Source: Sycon ciliatum (lineage: Eukaryota; Porifera; Calcarea; Leucosolenida; Sycettidae). Taken from it: a stretch of 64,000 nt of DNA. Numbering within the stretch: the stretch's first letter is position 1; the number at the start of each line of letters is the position of its first letter. The stretch spans positions 14,200,100 to 14,264,099 of the forward strand of contig NC_088654.1 in NCBI RefSeq assembly GCF_964019385.1. The letters run 5' to 3'. Under the pieces are notes generated by a model that saw only the letters and a program-made list of their open reading frames with translations, made no database searches and had not been told where the DNA came from. Below, piece after piece: positions 20,690 to 34,043 of this stretch. Both the position numbers and the translations under genes were made by a program.

Positions 20690-22798
20690 ATCTCCAGTAC
20701 TTCGTCTCTTCAGCTTGCTTCTGGTAACTCTTCCACAATAGTAATTATTATAAATAATGGAAAAGCTGACAGGATCTCTTTTCTAAATTTAGCTTTTCTG
20801 CTGTCGAGGCCTCCTTTTACGGAATACTCAATGACAGGTGATCTCTGAGTTGACCAGTTTCCTTCGATTCATTTGCTTATGCTCACCCTTTCATTTACGG
20901 AAACGTATGCTGATTTTATTCGGAATTAGATCCATTCGTATCGCTTTGACCTTGCCAACAGTGTGCGAAGAACGCGAGTTCACCTTCTTGACGGTAAGGC
21001 TTATGTTGCTGCTGAGGCTTGGAAGTGTTGTCGAAATACTCATGTTCATTGTACATTGGTACGTAAGAAAAGTCGTTACAAGTAAGGCACTGGTCATGAT
21101 TGCTTCCGGCATTCCGTGCTCCGATCATAGGGTAGAATCTGAATTTTGCAGTGGCATAGCATCGTTGGCAGTTCCCAATCTGGAGGGAAAGGTTCAAGGA
21201 TGCATTGGCCGAGTATGCAACATAAATTCGCATATCAGGGAAAATCTCCAGTATGGAGAGGTTCATGCATTCAGTGACTTGTCTGCTTCATACGAAACAA
21301 GCCAATGGGCGCAGTTTCGTCTCGTGAAAATCTCGTACGATTGGATTTGTTTACTCGAGTCTGGGCTGTTTGATTTGTGAGTAGCGCCGAGATTGCACTG
21401 CCCCAAATAAAGTTGCGTGCCGGCAGGGCAAGAATTACCATCTGCAATCTGTTTGTAGTACCTGCGAGAATGTGCTGTATTATGAACTTGTATTTTACTA
21501 GGGTGTATATGTATCGTATTTTCTCTGTTGTTGTTTCAGTTGCCGTCATGTTGCCAAAGAATGGTTCAGTGACTCATTTATTATTATTCATACAAGACGA
21601 GTCAATGGTTTGGTCTGGCTTAGAATCTTTCGCTGTAAAAAATCTATTCGTGTCTCTATTGGAGAAATAATTATATTCACTCGTTTTTAAAGAGGGTTAA
21701 GACAAACTAACAGAACAAGTACCATCGGTCCCTTGATGTTCGGCCTAAAGAGGTTTGACTGGATATCATTCATACTCCCCCAAAGTCGTGCAACATTTTA
21801 TTATTATGGAGTGCCTTGTTTATCTCTCAGTACCTCCAACCATATATCCTTGCCCCTTATATCCTCAGGATCAGTGTAGTTGTTGGAACGAGGTGTCGGA
21901 CTCAACAATGTATTTGTTTACATTATAATACAATGTTTATTGTTCCTACTTTGCTGTGTTGTTTTAGACAATCGTGGACTTGTAACACTTTGAAGTCATT
22001 GAACTACTTCCAAAAGTGTTATCGACATCAACAGGATTACGATTTACAATATGATGCCGGATGACCTTATCACGACAACCCATGACTACAATTATAAACG
22101 CAGAATGAACAAAAACATGCGCGACATGCACCTGGTTACATTTCTCAAGTAAATCTGATTGAGGGTTTGGAAATCTGAAATATCGGAAAGGCAAGACAAT
22201 TTTATGATAGTCATGAAATTCTGCAACAGCAAAATCCACAGAATGACCTGCGTATTAAAAAAAAAGTATCACCGCCACTACCCATATGATTCCCCTGAAA
22301 AGGCTTGCACATCAATGCGTATAATACGGTATTGAATTTGATATGATGCGCATGTAGAGGCGCTACATGTAGGCCATCATTTAGGGCATTCCCTTGGTGA
22401 AACAATTATTATAATAATAATATCCTTAGCCTAAAAAACGAATGAAATTATAGCAATAAAAACTGCTTTATGGCAGTTTTCTAAAAAAAGTTATTGTGTT
22501 CTAGTCCATGGACCCCGTCTAAAAAGTAAGAAATTAACGAAATGTCATAGCCGAAAATTAAAATTTCACACAAAACCTCACAATAATCACAACACTTAAG
22601 GATCTTAGTTTAAAAAATACTGCTTTCAACATTTGCTTAGTCCGACCAAGAGTCCATCTTCTGGTCTGACACTTCACGGGAGGCTTGTACGAGTACTGCG
22701 CCAACATGCATGAATAGGAAAAAGGACCACGAGGGGAAACGGTCTTCTCGCATTTCATCCTGTGTGTGATTATTGTGAGGTTTTGTGTGAAATATTAA

Positions 22799-24066
22799 TT
22801 AGCGCTTGCACCCGAATGCATCAGAGCAGTGTATAGGAAATGGGAGAGCCAAGTGACTACATGCAATGGAAAGTCACAGAGCAAAGCTGCATGCATACCC
22901 ACGTATTCTCACAACACCGCACAAGGATGATTGGGGTACACCAGTGTGCTGGTTTCCATCAACTGGTGAAGCGATTGGCGTTGCAAACAGCCAAAGTGAT
23001 CGCTCACGACTGAGCTGCAGCAGTACCCGCGACCGGGTGCAAAGTTCCCTGATCGACGTTGCAAACAGCCAACCAGGGTGAAGCAGTTGGCGTTGAGAGC
23101 ATCTCCTGCAGGCGGGACGGGTTGGCAGAACACATGACGTTCATGAAGAGAGTCCATGCCTCCAGCCATGTCGGCAAGTCGTGGACGCGTCGACGAACGG
23201 GCTGCGCCGCTCCACCTTCCACCACCTCCAGAGACTGGCCGCCACTGCTGAACTGCAGCTGAAGCTGGCGTGGGGCAGAATACGAGGTGGCGATAGTATC
23301 GGGCAGCAGCTGGGTGAAATCTACAAAGTCACCCTTCAATATTTTCTCTCGTATAGCCTGGGGAACGGAGAGATTACCAGCGTTGGAAGACTCCGCCGAA
23401 GGTTGAGTTCCAGCGGATCCAGGGGCAGTGATGGTGGCCAGCATTGGAGCGATCGCCTCCGACAAGGCAACGGTGACGGCGGAATGTACTTCCTGCCGCA
23501 CAAACTGGCGCAAATCGTCATTACTGCTCCGGTCCGGGATCTGGGGAGTCGGAGAAGCTGCTGCAGCACTCTCCAGATCCTGCTCTTGCTCCTGCTCGTG
23601 CTCCTGCCGCGAGGATGGCGTGGCCGACGGAGATCGAGGTTCCCGTGCCACCGAGCTCGACGTGTCCTGGATACTGAGCAGCAAACGGGCAAGAAGCTGG
23701 GGCTTTGTTCCGCTCGAATTCAGCCCACGGCCTTCCAGCTCGGCCCGCAAGTCCGACACGTTCATACGGCGTTCTTCAGAGGTAGACAACATGTTTGTCG
23801 TGCAGTAAACGGCTGCGAGGAATCTACAAGGAGTCTGAATAATTAATTCTATTCTCGGCAAACAATTCCGGTTGCTGCTCAGTGACACTGCAAAGGAAAG
23901 CGCAAGCCAAAGTCAGCGCAGCAAGAGCTACCCAAGGCGATTTGGGCGCGCATGCGCAGCAGTTGAGTGCACGTGTAAAGCCAGCTCGATCGCAGCTAGC
24001 ATGAGATAGAGAGCAGCGCATCGGTCTTATCGCTAACTAGGGTTAGCCCAAAAGCTAACCCAACAT
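22799..24066 (-). mobile_element. 1.27-kb insert carrying a SAP-domain ORF
   Basis: The paralogous fold-back at 58355-58385 reads straight through (GTGTGAAATTTTAATTTTCGG), so this segment is an insertion into the right arm of the fold-back in R copy 1. The right end carries TTAGCCCAAAAGCTAACCC. I cannot define clean terminal repeats. It holds one minus-strand ORF (next entry). Confidence 0.6.
23004..23792 (-). CDS. SAP-domain, gag-like retroelement protein fragment
   Basis: A better start than the upstream methionines is MLSTSEERRMNVSDL at 23792. Residues about 9-45 form a SAP motif (VSDLRAELEGRGLNSSGTKP then LLARLL), which binds DNA or RNA. A glutamate/serine-rich linker (EQEQEQD) follows, then VPQAIREKILKGDFVDFTQLL and HDLPTWLEAWTLFMNVM. 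The last block resembles upstream ORF products of tyrosine-recombinase retroelements (DIRS/Ngaro type) as I remember them. The ORF stops soon after, so this is a truncated piece without polymerase or recombinase. Expression is unsupported. Confidence 0.5.
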   Translation of the reverse strand: MLSTSEERRMNVSDLRAELEGRGLNSSGTKPQLLARLLLSIQDTSSSVAREPRSPSATPSSRQEHEQEQEQDLESAAAASPTPQIPDRSSNDDLRQFVRQEVHSAVTVALSEAIAPMLATITAPGSAGTQPSAESSNAGNLSVPQAIREKILKGDFVDFTQLLPDTIATSYSAPRQLQLQFSSGGQSLEVVEGGAAQPVRRRVHDLPTWLEAWTLFMNVMCSANPSRLQEMLSTPTASPWLAVCNVDQGTLHPVAGTAAAQS

Positions 24067-24177
24067 TTTTCGGCTATGACATTTCGTTAATTTCTTACTT
24101 TTTAGACGGAGTCCATGGTCTAGAACACAATAACTTTTTTTAGAAAAGAGCCATAAAGCAGTTTTTATTGCTATAAT

Positions 24178-24427
24178 GTCAGTTGCTCTGCAAGTGCAAT
24201 CTATAAACGGTGCGAGGATCGCAGTGTCACGGTAATCAAAATCAATGTTCAGTTTCTGCTGTGCGGTATTTTGGTCTAGGGCCCACCTGGTTATTTCGGA
24301 GGAGCATTGGCACAAGGTCAAGAGCTAAGACTTCTGGCCCAGAGGCATTTCGGTACGTGAAGGCGCCTTGAATCAGAGCGCATCACTCAACAGACTGAGT
24401 TCGTCGTTCAATTCACTTGCACGACTA
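24178..24427. other. Left flank of the large minisatellite
   Basis: About 250 bp matching 58484-58736 in front of the second array (GAGGATCGCAGTG, CATTTCGGT, TTCAATTCACTTGCAC). This shows the two arrays occupy the same ancestral position. No gene. Confidence 0.8.
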
Positions 24428-27400
24428 TTCTTTCACCATTCTTTCACCATTCTTTCACCATTCTTTCACCATTCTCTCACCATTCTTTCAACCATTTGAC
24501 CATTCTTTGACCATTCTTTCACCATTCTTTCACCATTCTTTCACCATTCTTTCACCAATTGTTTGACCATTCTTTCACCATTCTTTCACCATTCTTTCAC
24601 CGTTCTTTCACCATTCTTTCACCATTCTTTCACCATTCTTTCACCGTTCTTTCACCATTCTTTCACCATTCTTTCACCATTCTTTTACCATTCTTTCCCC
24701 ATTCTTTCACCATTCTTACACTATTCTTTGACCATTCTTTCACCATTCTTTCACCATTCTTTCACCATTCTTTCACCATTCTTTCACCATTCTTTCACCA
24801 TTCTTTCACTATTCTTTCACCATTCTTTCACCATTCTTTCACCATTCTTTCACCATTCTTTCACCATTCTGCCACCATTCTTTCACCATTCTTTCACCAT
24901 TCTTTCACCATTCTTTCACCATTCTTTCACCATTCTTTCACCATTCTTTCACCATTCTTTCACCATTCTTTCACTATTCTTTCACCATTCTTTCACCATT
25001 CTTTCACCATTCTTTCACCATTCTTTCACCATTCTTTGACCATTCTTTCACCATTCTTTGACCATTCTTTCACCATTCTTTCGCCATTCTTTCACCATTC
25101 TTTCACCATTCTTTCACCATTCTTTCATCATTCTTTCACCATTCTTTCACCATTCTTCCACCATTCTTTCACCTTTCTTTCACCATTCTTTCACCATTCT
25201 TTCACCATTCTTTCACCATTCTTTCACCATTCTTTCACCATTCGTTCACCATTCTTCCACCATTCTTTCACCATTCTTTCACCATTCTTTCACCATTCTT
25301 TCACCATTCTTTCACCATTCTTTCACCATTCTTTCACCATTCTTTCACCGTTCTTTCACCATTCTTTCTCCATTCTCTCACCATTCTTTCACCATTCTTT
25401 CACCATTCTTTCACCATTCTTTCACCATTTTTTCACCATTCTTTCACCATTCTTTCACCATTCTTCAACCATTCTTTCACCATTCTTTCACCATTCTTTC
25501 ACCGTTTTTTCACCATTCTTGTACCTTTCTTTCACCATTCTTTCACCATTCTTTCACCATTCTTTCACCATTCTTTCACCATTCGTTCACCATTCTTTCA
25601 CCATTCTTTCACCATTCTTTCACCATTCTTTCATCATTCTTTCACCATTCTTTCACCATTCTTTCACCATTCTTTCACCATTCTTTCACCATTCTTTCAC
25701 CATTCTTTCACCATTCTTTCACCATTCTGTCACCATTCTTTCACCATTCTTCCACCATTCTTTCTACATTCTTTCACCATTCTTTCACCATTCTTTCACC
25801 ATTCTTTCACCATTCTTTCACCATTCTTTCTCCATTCTCTCACCATTCTTTCACCATTCTTTCACCATTCTTTAACCATTCTTTCACCATTTTTTCACCA
25901 TTCTTTCACCATTCTTTCACCATTCTTTCACTATTCTTTTACCATTCTTTCACCATTCTTTCACCATTTTTGCACCATTCTTGTACCATTCTTTCACCAT
26001 TCTTTCACCATTCTTTCACCATTCTTTCACCATTCGTTCACCATTCTTTCACCATTCTTTCACCATTCTTTCACCATTCTTTCACCATTCTTTCACCATT
26101 CCTTCACCATTCTTTCACCATTCTTTCACCATTCTTTCACCATTCTTTCACCATTCTTTAACCATTCTTCCACCATTCTGTCACCATTCTTTCACCATTC
26201 TTTCACCAATTGTTTGACTATTCTTTCACCATTCTTTCACCATTCTGTCACCATTCTTTCACCATTCTTTCACCATTCTTTCACCATACTTTCACCATTC
26301 TTTCACCATTATTTCACCATTCTTTCCCCATTCTTTCACCATTCTTACACTATTCTTTGACCATTCTTTCACCATTCTTTGACCATTCTTTGACCATTCT
26401 TTCACCATTCTTTGACCATTCTTTCACCATTCTTCTACCATTCTTTCACCATTCTTTCACCATTCTTTCACCATTCTTTCACCATTCTTTCACCATTCTT
26501 TCACCATTCTTTCACCATTCTTTCACCATTCTTTCACCATTCTTTCACTATTCTTTCACCATTCTTTCACCATTCTTTCACCATTCTTTCACCATTCTTT
26601 CACCATTCTTTCACCATTCGTTCACCATTCTTTCACCATTCTTTCACCATTCTTTCACCATTCTTTCACCATTCTTTCACCATTTTTTCACCATTCTTTC
26701 ACCATTCTTTCAGAATTCCTTCACCATTCTTTCACCATTCTTTCACCATTCTTTCACCATTCTTTCACCATCCTTTTACCATTCTTTCACCATTCTTTCA
26801 CCATTCTTTCACCATTCTTTCACCATTCTTTCACCAATTGTTTGACCATTCTTTCACCAGTCTTTCACCATTCTTTCACCATTCTTTCACCATTCTTTCA
26901 CCATTCTTTCACCATTCTTTCACCATTCTTTCACCATTCTTTCACCATTATTTCACCATTCTTTCCCCATTCTTTCACCATTCTTACACTATTCTTTCAC
27001 CATTCTTTCACCATTCTTTCACCATTCTTTAACCATTCTTTCACCATTCTTTCACCATTCTTTCACCATTCTTTCACCATTCTTTCACCATTCTTTCACC
27101 ATTCGTTCACCATTCTTCCACCATTCTTTCACCATTCTTTCACCATTCTTTCACCATTCTTTTATCATTCTTTCACCATTCTTTCACCATTCTTTCACCA
27201 TTCTTTCACCATTCTTTCACCATTCTTTCACCATTCTTTCACCATTCTTTCACCATTCTTTAACCATTCTTTCACCATTCTTTCACCATTCTTTCACCAT
27301 TCTTTCACCATTCTTTCACCATGCTTTCACCATTCTTTCACCATTCTTTCACCATTCTGTCACCATTCTTTCACCATTCTTTCACCATTCTTTCACCATT

Positions 27401-30400
27401 CTTTCACCATTCTTTCACCGTTCTTTCACCATTCTTTCACCATTCTTCCACCATTCTTTCACCATTCTTTCACCATTCTTTCACCATTCTTTCACCATTC
27501 TTTCACCATTCTTTCACCATTCTTTCTCCATTCTCTCACCATTCTTTCACCATTCTTTCACCATTCTTTAACCATTCTTTCACCATTTTTTCACCATTCT
27601 TTCACCATTCTTTCACGATTCTTTCACTATTCTTTTACCATTCTTTCACCATTCTTTCACCATTTTTGCACCATTCTTGTACCATTCTTTCACCATTCTT
27701 TCACCATTCTTTCACCATTCTTTCACCATTCGTTCACCATTCTTTCACCATTCTTTCACCATTCTTTCACCATTCTTTCACCATTCTTTCACAATTCCTT
27801 CACCATTCTTTCACCATTCTTTCACCATTCTTTCACCATTCTTTCACCATTCTTTAACCATTCTTCCACCATTCTGTAACCATTCTTTCACCATTCTTTC
27901 ACCAATTGTTTGACTATTCTTTCACCATTCTTTCACCATTCTGTCACCATTCTTTCACCATTCTTTCACCATTCTTTCACCATTCTTTCACCATTCTTTC
28001 ACCATTATTTCACCATTCTTTCCCCATTCTTTCACCATTCTTACACTATTCTTTGACCATTCTTTGACCATTCTTTGACCATTCTTTGACCATTTTTTCA
28101 CCATTCTTTGACCATTCTTTCACCATTTTTTTACCATTCTTTCACCATTCTTTCACCATTCTTTCACCATTCTTTCACCATTCTTTCACCATTCTTTCAC
28201 CATTCTTTCACCATTCTTTCACCATTCTTTCACCATTCTTTCACTATTCTTTCACCATTCTTTCACCATTCTTTCATCATTTTTTCACCATTCTTTCACC
28301 ATTCTTTCACCATTCTTTCACCATTCTTTCACCATTCTTTCACCATTCTTTCACCATTCTTTCACCATTCGTTCACCATTCTTTCACCATTCTTTCACCA
28401 TTCTTTCACCATTCTTTCACGATTCTTTCACCATGCTTTCACCATTCTTTCACCATTCTTTCACCATTCTTTCACCATTCTTTCACCATTCTTTCACCAT
28501 TCTTTCACCATTCTTTCACCATTCTTTCACCATTCTTTCACCATTTTTTCACCATTCTTTCACCATTCTTTCACCATTCTTTCACCATTCTTTCACCATT
28601 CTTTCACCATTCTTTCTACATTCTTTCACCATTCTTTCACCATTCTTTCACCATTCTTTCACCACTCTTTCACCATTCTTTCACCATTCTTTCACCATTC
28701 GTTCACCATTCGTTCACCATTCTTTCACCTCTTTCACCATTCTCTCACCATTCTTTCACCATTCTTTCACCATTCTTTCACCATTCTGTCACCATTCTTT
28801 CACCATTCTTTCACCATTCTTTCACCATTCTTTCACCATTCTTTTACCATTCTTTCACCATTCTTTCACCATTCTTTCACCATTCTTTCACCATCCTTCA
28901 CCATTCTTTCACCATTCTTTCACCATTCTTCACCATTCTTTCACCATTCGTTCACCATTCTTTCACTATTCTTCACCATTATTTCACCATCTTTCACCAT
29001 TCTTTCACCATTCTTTCAGCATTCTTCACCATTCTTTCTACATTCTTTCACCATTCTTTCACCATTCTTTCACCATTCTTTCACGATTCTTTCACCATAC
29101 TTTCACCATTCTTTCACCCATTCTTTCACCATTCTTTCACCATTCTTTCACCATTATTCTTTCAACCATTCTTTCACCATTCTTTCACCATTCTTTCACC
29201 ATTCTTTCTATATTCTTTCACCATTCTTTCACCATTCTTTCACCATTCTTTCACCACTTCTTTCACCATTCTTTCACCATTCTTTCACCATTCGTTCACC
29301 ATTCGTTCACCATTCTTTCACCATTCTTTCACCATTCTTTCACCATTCTTTCACCAATTGTTTGACCATTCTTTCACCATTCTTTCACCATTCTTTCACC
29401 ATTCTTTCACCATTCTTTCACCATTCTTTCACCATTGTTTCACCATTCTTTCACCATTATTTCACCATTCGTTCACCATTCTTTCACCATTCTTTCACCA
29501 TTCTTTCACCATTCTTTCACGATTCTCTCGACATTCTTTCACCATTCTTTTACTATTCTTTCACCATTCTTTCACCATTCTTTCACCATTCTTTCACCAT
29601 TCTTTCACCATTCTTTCACCATTCTTTCACCATTCTTTCACCATTCTTTCTACATTCTTTCACCATTCTTTCACCATTCTTTCACCATTCTTTCTTTATT
29701 CTTTCACCATTCTTTCACCATTCTTTCACCATTCGTTCACCATTCGTTCACCATTCTTTCACCATTCTTTCACCATTCTTTCACCATTCTTTCACCATTC
29801 TTTCACCATTCTTTCACCATTCTTTCACCATTCTTTCTACATTCTTTCACCATTCTTTCACCATTCTTTCACCATTCTTTCACCACTCTTTCACCATTCT
29901 TTCACCATTCTTTCACCATTCGTTCACCATTCGTTCACCATTCTTTCACCATTCTTTCACCATTCTTTCACCATTCTCTCACCATTCTTTCACCATTCTT
30001 TCACCATTCTTTCACCATTCTTTCACCATTCTTTCACCATTCTTTCACCATTCTTTCACCATTCTTTTACCATTCTTTCACCATTCTTTCACCATTCTTT
30101 CACCATTCTTTCACCATTCTTTCACCATTCTTTCACCATTCTTTCACCATTCTTTCACCATTCTTTCACCATTCGTTCACCATTCTTTCACTATTCTTTC
30201 ACCATTATTTCACCATTCTTTCACCATTCTTTCACCATTCTTTCACCATTCTTTCACCATTCTTTCTACATTCTTTCACCATTCTTTCACCATTCTTTCA
30301 CCATTCTTTCACGATTCTTTCACCATACTTTCACCATTCTTTCACCATTCTTTCACCATTCTTTCACCATTCTTTCACCATTCTTTCACCATTCTTTCAC

Positions 30401-31562
30401 CATTCTTTCACCATTCTTTCACCATTCTTTCACCATTCTTTCACCATTCTTTCACCATTCTTTCACCATTCTTTCACCATTCTTTCACCATTCTTTCTAC
30501 ATTCTTTCACCATTCTTTCACCATTCTTTCACCATTCTTTCACCACTCTTTCACCATTCTTTCACCATTCTTTCACCATTCGTTCACCATTCGTTCACCA
30601 TTCTTTCACCATTCTTTCACCATTCTTTCACCATTCTTTCACCAATTGTTTGACCATTCTTTCACCATTCTTTCACCATTCTTTCACCATTCTTTCACCA
30701 TTCTTTCACCATTCTTTCACCATTGTTTCACCATTCTTTCACCATTATTTCACCATTCGTTCACCATTCTTTCACCATTCTTTCACCATTCTTTCACCAT
30801 TCTTTCACCATTCTCTCGACATTCTTTCACCATTCTTTTACTATTCTTTCACCATTCTTTCACCATTCTTTCACCATTCTTTCACCATTCTTTCACCATT
30901 CTTTCACCATTCTTTCACCATTCTTTCACCATTCTTTCTACATTCTTTCACCATTCTTTCACCATTCTTTCACCATTCTTTCTTTATTCTTTCACCATTC
31001 TTTCACCATTCTTTCACCATTCGTTCACCATTCGTTCACCATTCTTTCACCATTCTTTCACCATTCTTTCACCATTCTTTCACCATTCTTTCACCATTCT
31101 TTCACCATTCTTTCACCATTCTTTCACCATTCTTTCACCATTCTTTTACCATTCTTTCACCATTCTTTCACCATTCTTTCACCATTCTTTCACCATTCTT
31201 TCACCATTCTTTCACCATTCTTTCACCATTCTTTCACCATTCTTTCACCATTCTTTCACCATTCTTTCACCATTCTTTCACCATTCTTTCACCATTCTTT
31301 CACCATTCTTTCACCATTCTTTCACCATTCTTTCACCATTCTTTCACCATTCTTTCACCATTCTTTCCCCATTCTTTCACCATTCTTTCACCATTCTTTC
31401 TCCATTCTTTCACCATTCTTTCACCATTCTTTCACCATTCTTTCACCATTCTTTCACCATTCTTTCACCATTCTTTAACTATTCTTTCCCCATTCTTTCA
31501 CCATTCTTTCACCATTCTTTCACCATTCTTTCACCATTCTTTCACCATTCTTTCACCATTCT
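24428..31562 (+). repeat. (TTCTTTCACCA)n minisatellite, main block, about 650 units
   Basis: An almost perfect 11-bp tandem repeat. Variant units mark higher-order copies, notably CAATTGTTTGAC at about 24555, 26207, 26835, 27902, 29356 and 30644. The plus strand is about two-thirds pyrimidine. Because 11 is not a multiple of 3 and the 33-bp super-period has no stop, all three plus frames are open and read FFHHSFTILSP repeatedly (up to 1209 codons). Most of these frames have no ATG start, so I do not call a gene. Confidence 0.95.
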
Positions 31563-32041
31563 CTGTCCACCCTGCAATCACTCGTTGCGCACACATCCGC
31601 ACACTCACTCATACGTGTACACCACTATTGAACACGTGAACACTGCCAGTGGGGGCCACCACAGCACAGCGCCCCAACTTATTGTCTTTGCACACAATTC
31701 CGCGGACATGACTATACCGAACCATTGCCTAGTCTAACCAAAAACTCCAGCTACGTACAACCAGAAAACCACGCCCGACCATTATGCATCCGCACACTCT
31801 AGAATAATCAAATCACTAGAATAATCAAAGCGATGATGTATGAAATTACATGATGATTACTGGGGTGGGTGGGTGGGCACTCTCACTCAACTCTCCGCAC
31901 AAAGACAAAAGAGGCCGACCCTGCACTCGTCACCTCCTTTTATCCCACACCGTGCTCCCTCGTACCCGTTCCCGGGTGGACAGGGAACACTACTTCTCTG
32001 CTAATTCTTATACTGTGACGTCAACCGCAGAGAAGTGACAT
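31563..32041. repeat. Unique spacer inside the minisatellite, copy 1
   Basis: About 478 bp unrelated to the 11-mer, beginning CTGTCCACCCTGCAATC and ending with a TGACGTCA-containing stretch before GTGACATTTC. A copy that looks identical lies 2002 bp further on. Confidence 0.9.
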
Positions 32042-33564
32042 TTCTTTCACCATTCTTTCACCATTCTTTCACCATTCTTTCACCATTCTTTCACCATTCT
32101 TTCAGCATTCTTTCACCATTCTTTCACCATTCTTTCACCATTCTTTCAGCATTCTTTCACCATTCTTTCACCATTCTTTCACCATTCTTTCACCATTCTT
32201 TCACCATTCTTTCACCATTCGTTCACCATTCTTTCACTATTCTTTCACCATTCTTTCACCATTCTTTCACCATTCTTTCTACATTCTTTCACCATTCTTT
32301 CACCATTCTTTCACCATTCTTTCACGATTCTTTCACCATACTTTCACCATTCTTTCACCATTCTTTCACCATTCTTTCACCATTCTTTCACCATTCTTTC
32401 ACCATTCTTTCACCATTCTTTCACCATTCTTTCACCATTCTTTCACCATTCTTTCACCATTCTTTCACCATTCTTTCACCATTCTTTCACCATTCTTTCA
32501 CCATTCTTTCTACATTCTTTCACCATTCTTTCACCATTCTTTCACCATTCTTTCACCACTCTTTCACCATTCTTTCACCATTCTTTCACCATTCGTTCAC
32601 CATTCGTTCACCATTCTTTCACCATTCTTTCACCATTCTTTCACCATTCTTTCACCAATTGTTTGACCATTCTTTCACCATTCTTTCACCATTCTTTCAC
32701 CATTCTTTCACCATTCTTTCACCATTCTTTCACCATTGTTTCACCATTCTTTCACCATTATTTCACCATTCGTTCACCATTCTTTCACCATTCTTTCACC
32801 ATTCTTTCACCATTCTTTCACCATTCTCTCGACATTCTTTCACCATTCTTTTACTATTCTTTCACCATTCTTTCACCATTCTTTCACCATTCTTTCACCA
32901 TTCTTTCACCATTCTTTCACCATTCTTTCACCATTCTTTCACCATTCTTTCTACATTCTTTCACCATTCTTTCACCATTCTTTCACCATTCTTTCTTTAT
33001 TCTTTCACCATTCTTTCACCATTCTTTCACCATTCGTTCACCATTCGTTCACCATTCTTTCACCATTCTTTCACCATTCTTTCACCATTCTTTCACCATT
33101 CTTTCACCATTCTTTCACCATTCTTTCACCATTCTTTCACCATTCTTTCACCATTCTTTTACCATTCTTTCACCATTCTTTCACCATTCTTTCACCATTC
33201 TTTCACCATTCTTTCACCATTCTTTCACCATTCTTTCACCATTCTTTCACCATTCTTTCACCATTCTTTCACCATTCTTTCACCATTCTTTCACCATTCT
33301 TTCACCATTCTTTCACCATTCTTTCACCATTCTTTCACCATTCTTTCACCATTCTTTCACCATTCTTTCCCCATTCTTTCACCATTCTTTCACCATTCTT
33401 TCTCCATTCTTTCACCATTCTTTCACCATTCTTTCACCATTCTTTCACCATTCTTTCACCATTCTTTCACCATTCTTTAACTATTCTTTCCCCATTCTTT
33501 CACCATTCTTTCACCATTCTTTCACCATTCTTTCACCATTCTTTCACCATTCTTTCACCATTCT
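32042..33564 (+). repeat. (TTCTTTCACCA)n, second block
   Basis: About 138 units. Variant landmarks repeat those of 30.0-31.56 kb at an offset of 2013 bp on the left and 2002 bp on the right, so the block was copied with its spacer and differs by one 11-bp unit between about 31144 and 31361. Confidence 0.95.
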
Positions 33565-34043
33565 CTGTCCACCCTGCAATCACTCGTTGCGCACACATCC
33601 GCACACTCACTCATACGTGTACACCACTATTGAACACGTGAACACTGCCAGTGGGGGCCACCACAGCACAGCGCCCCAACTTATTGTCTTTGCACACAAT
33701 TCCGCGGACATGACTATACCGAACCATTGCCTAGTCTAACCAAAAACTCCAGCTACGTACAACCAGAAAACCACGCCCGACCATTATGCATCCGCACACT
33801 CTAGAATAATCAAATCACTAGAATAATCAAAGCGATGATGTATGAAATTACATGATGATTACTGGGGTGGGTGGGTGGGCACTCTCACTCAACTCTCCGC
33901 ACAAAGACAAAAGAGGCCGACCCTGCACTCGTCACCTCCTTTTATCCCACACCGTGCTCCCTCGTACCCGTTCCCGGGTGGACAGGGAACACTACTTCTC
34001 TGCTAATTCTTATACTGTGACGTCAACCGCAGAGAAGTGACAT
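33565..34043. repeat. Unique spacer inside the minisatellite, copy 2
   Basis: Duplicate of 31563-32041; I found no difference by eye. Confidence 0.9.

Larger units (their letters stand above)
19568..24177. mobile_element. Element R, copy 1, with two further inserts
   Basis: Same left end (TTTAGAAAAGCGATCCTG) and right fold-back as at 9546-15494. The internal left-end inverted copy is at about 20750-20790. It carries a 0.75-kb insert with a GIY-YIG-like fragment (about 20000-20745, bounded by ACAATAGTAATT on both sides) and, within the right fold-back arm, a 1.27-kb insert coding a SAP protein. It closely parallels 53075-58483. Confidence 0.55.

Noticed and set aside
23181..23846. 221-codon plus-strand ORF
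   Set aside because: Shadow of the SAP-domain ORF on the minus strand, which has a recognisable domain.
31850..32038. 62-codon ORF duplicated at 33852
   Set aside because: Its repetition follows from duplication of the spacer; no start context, domain or constraint is visible.
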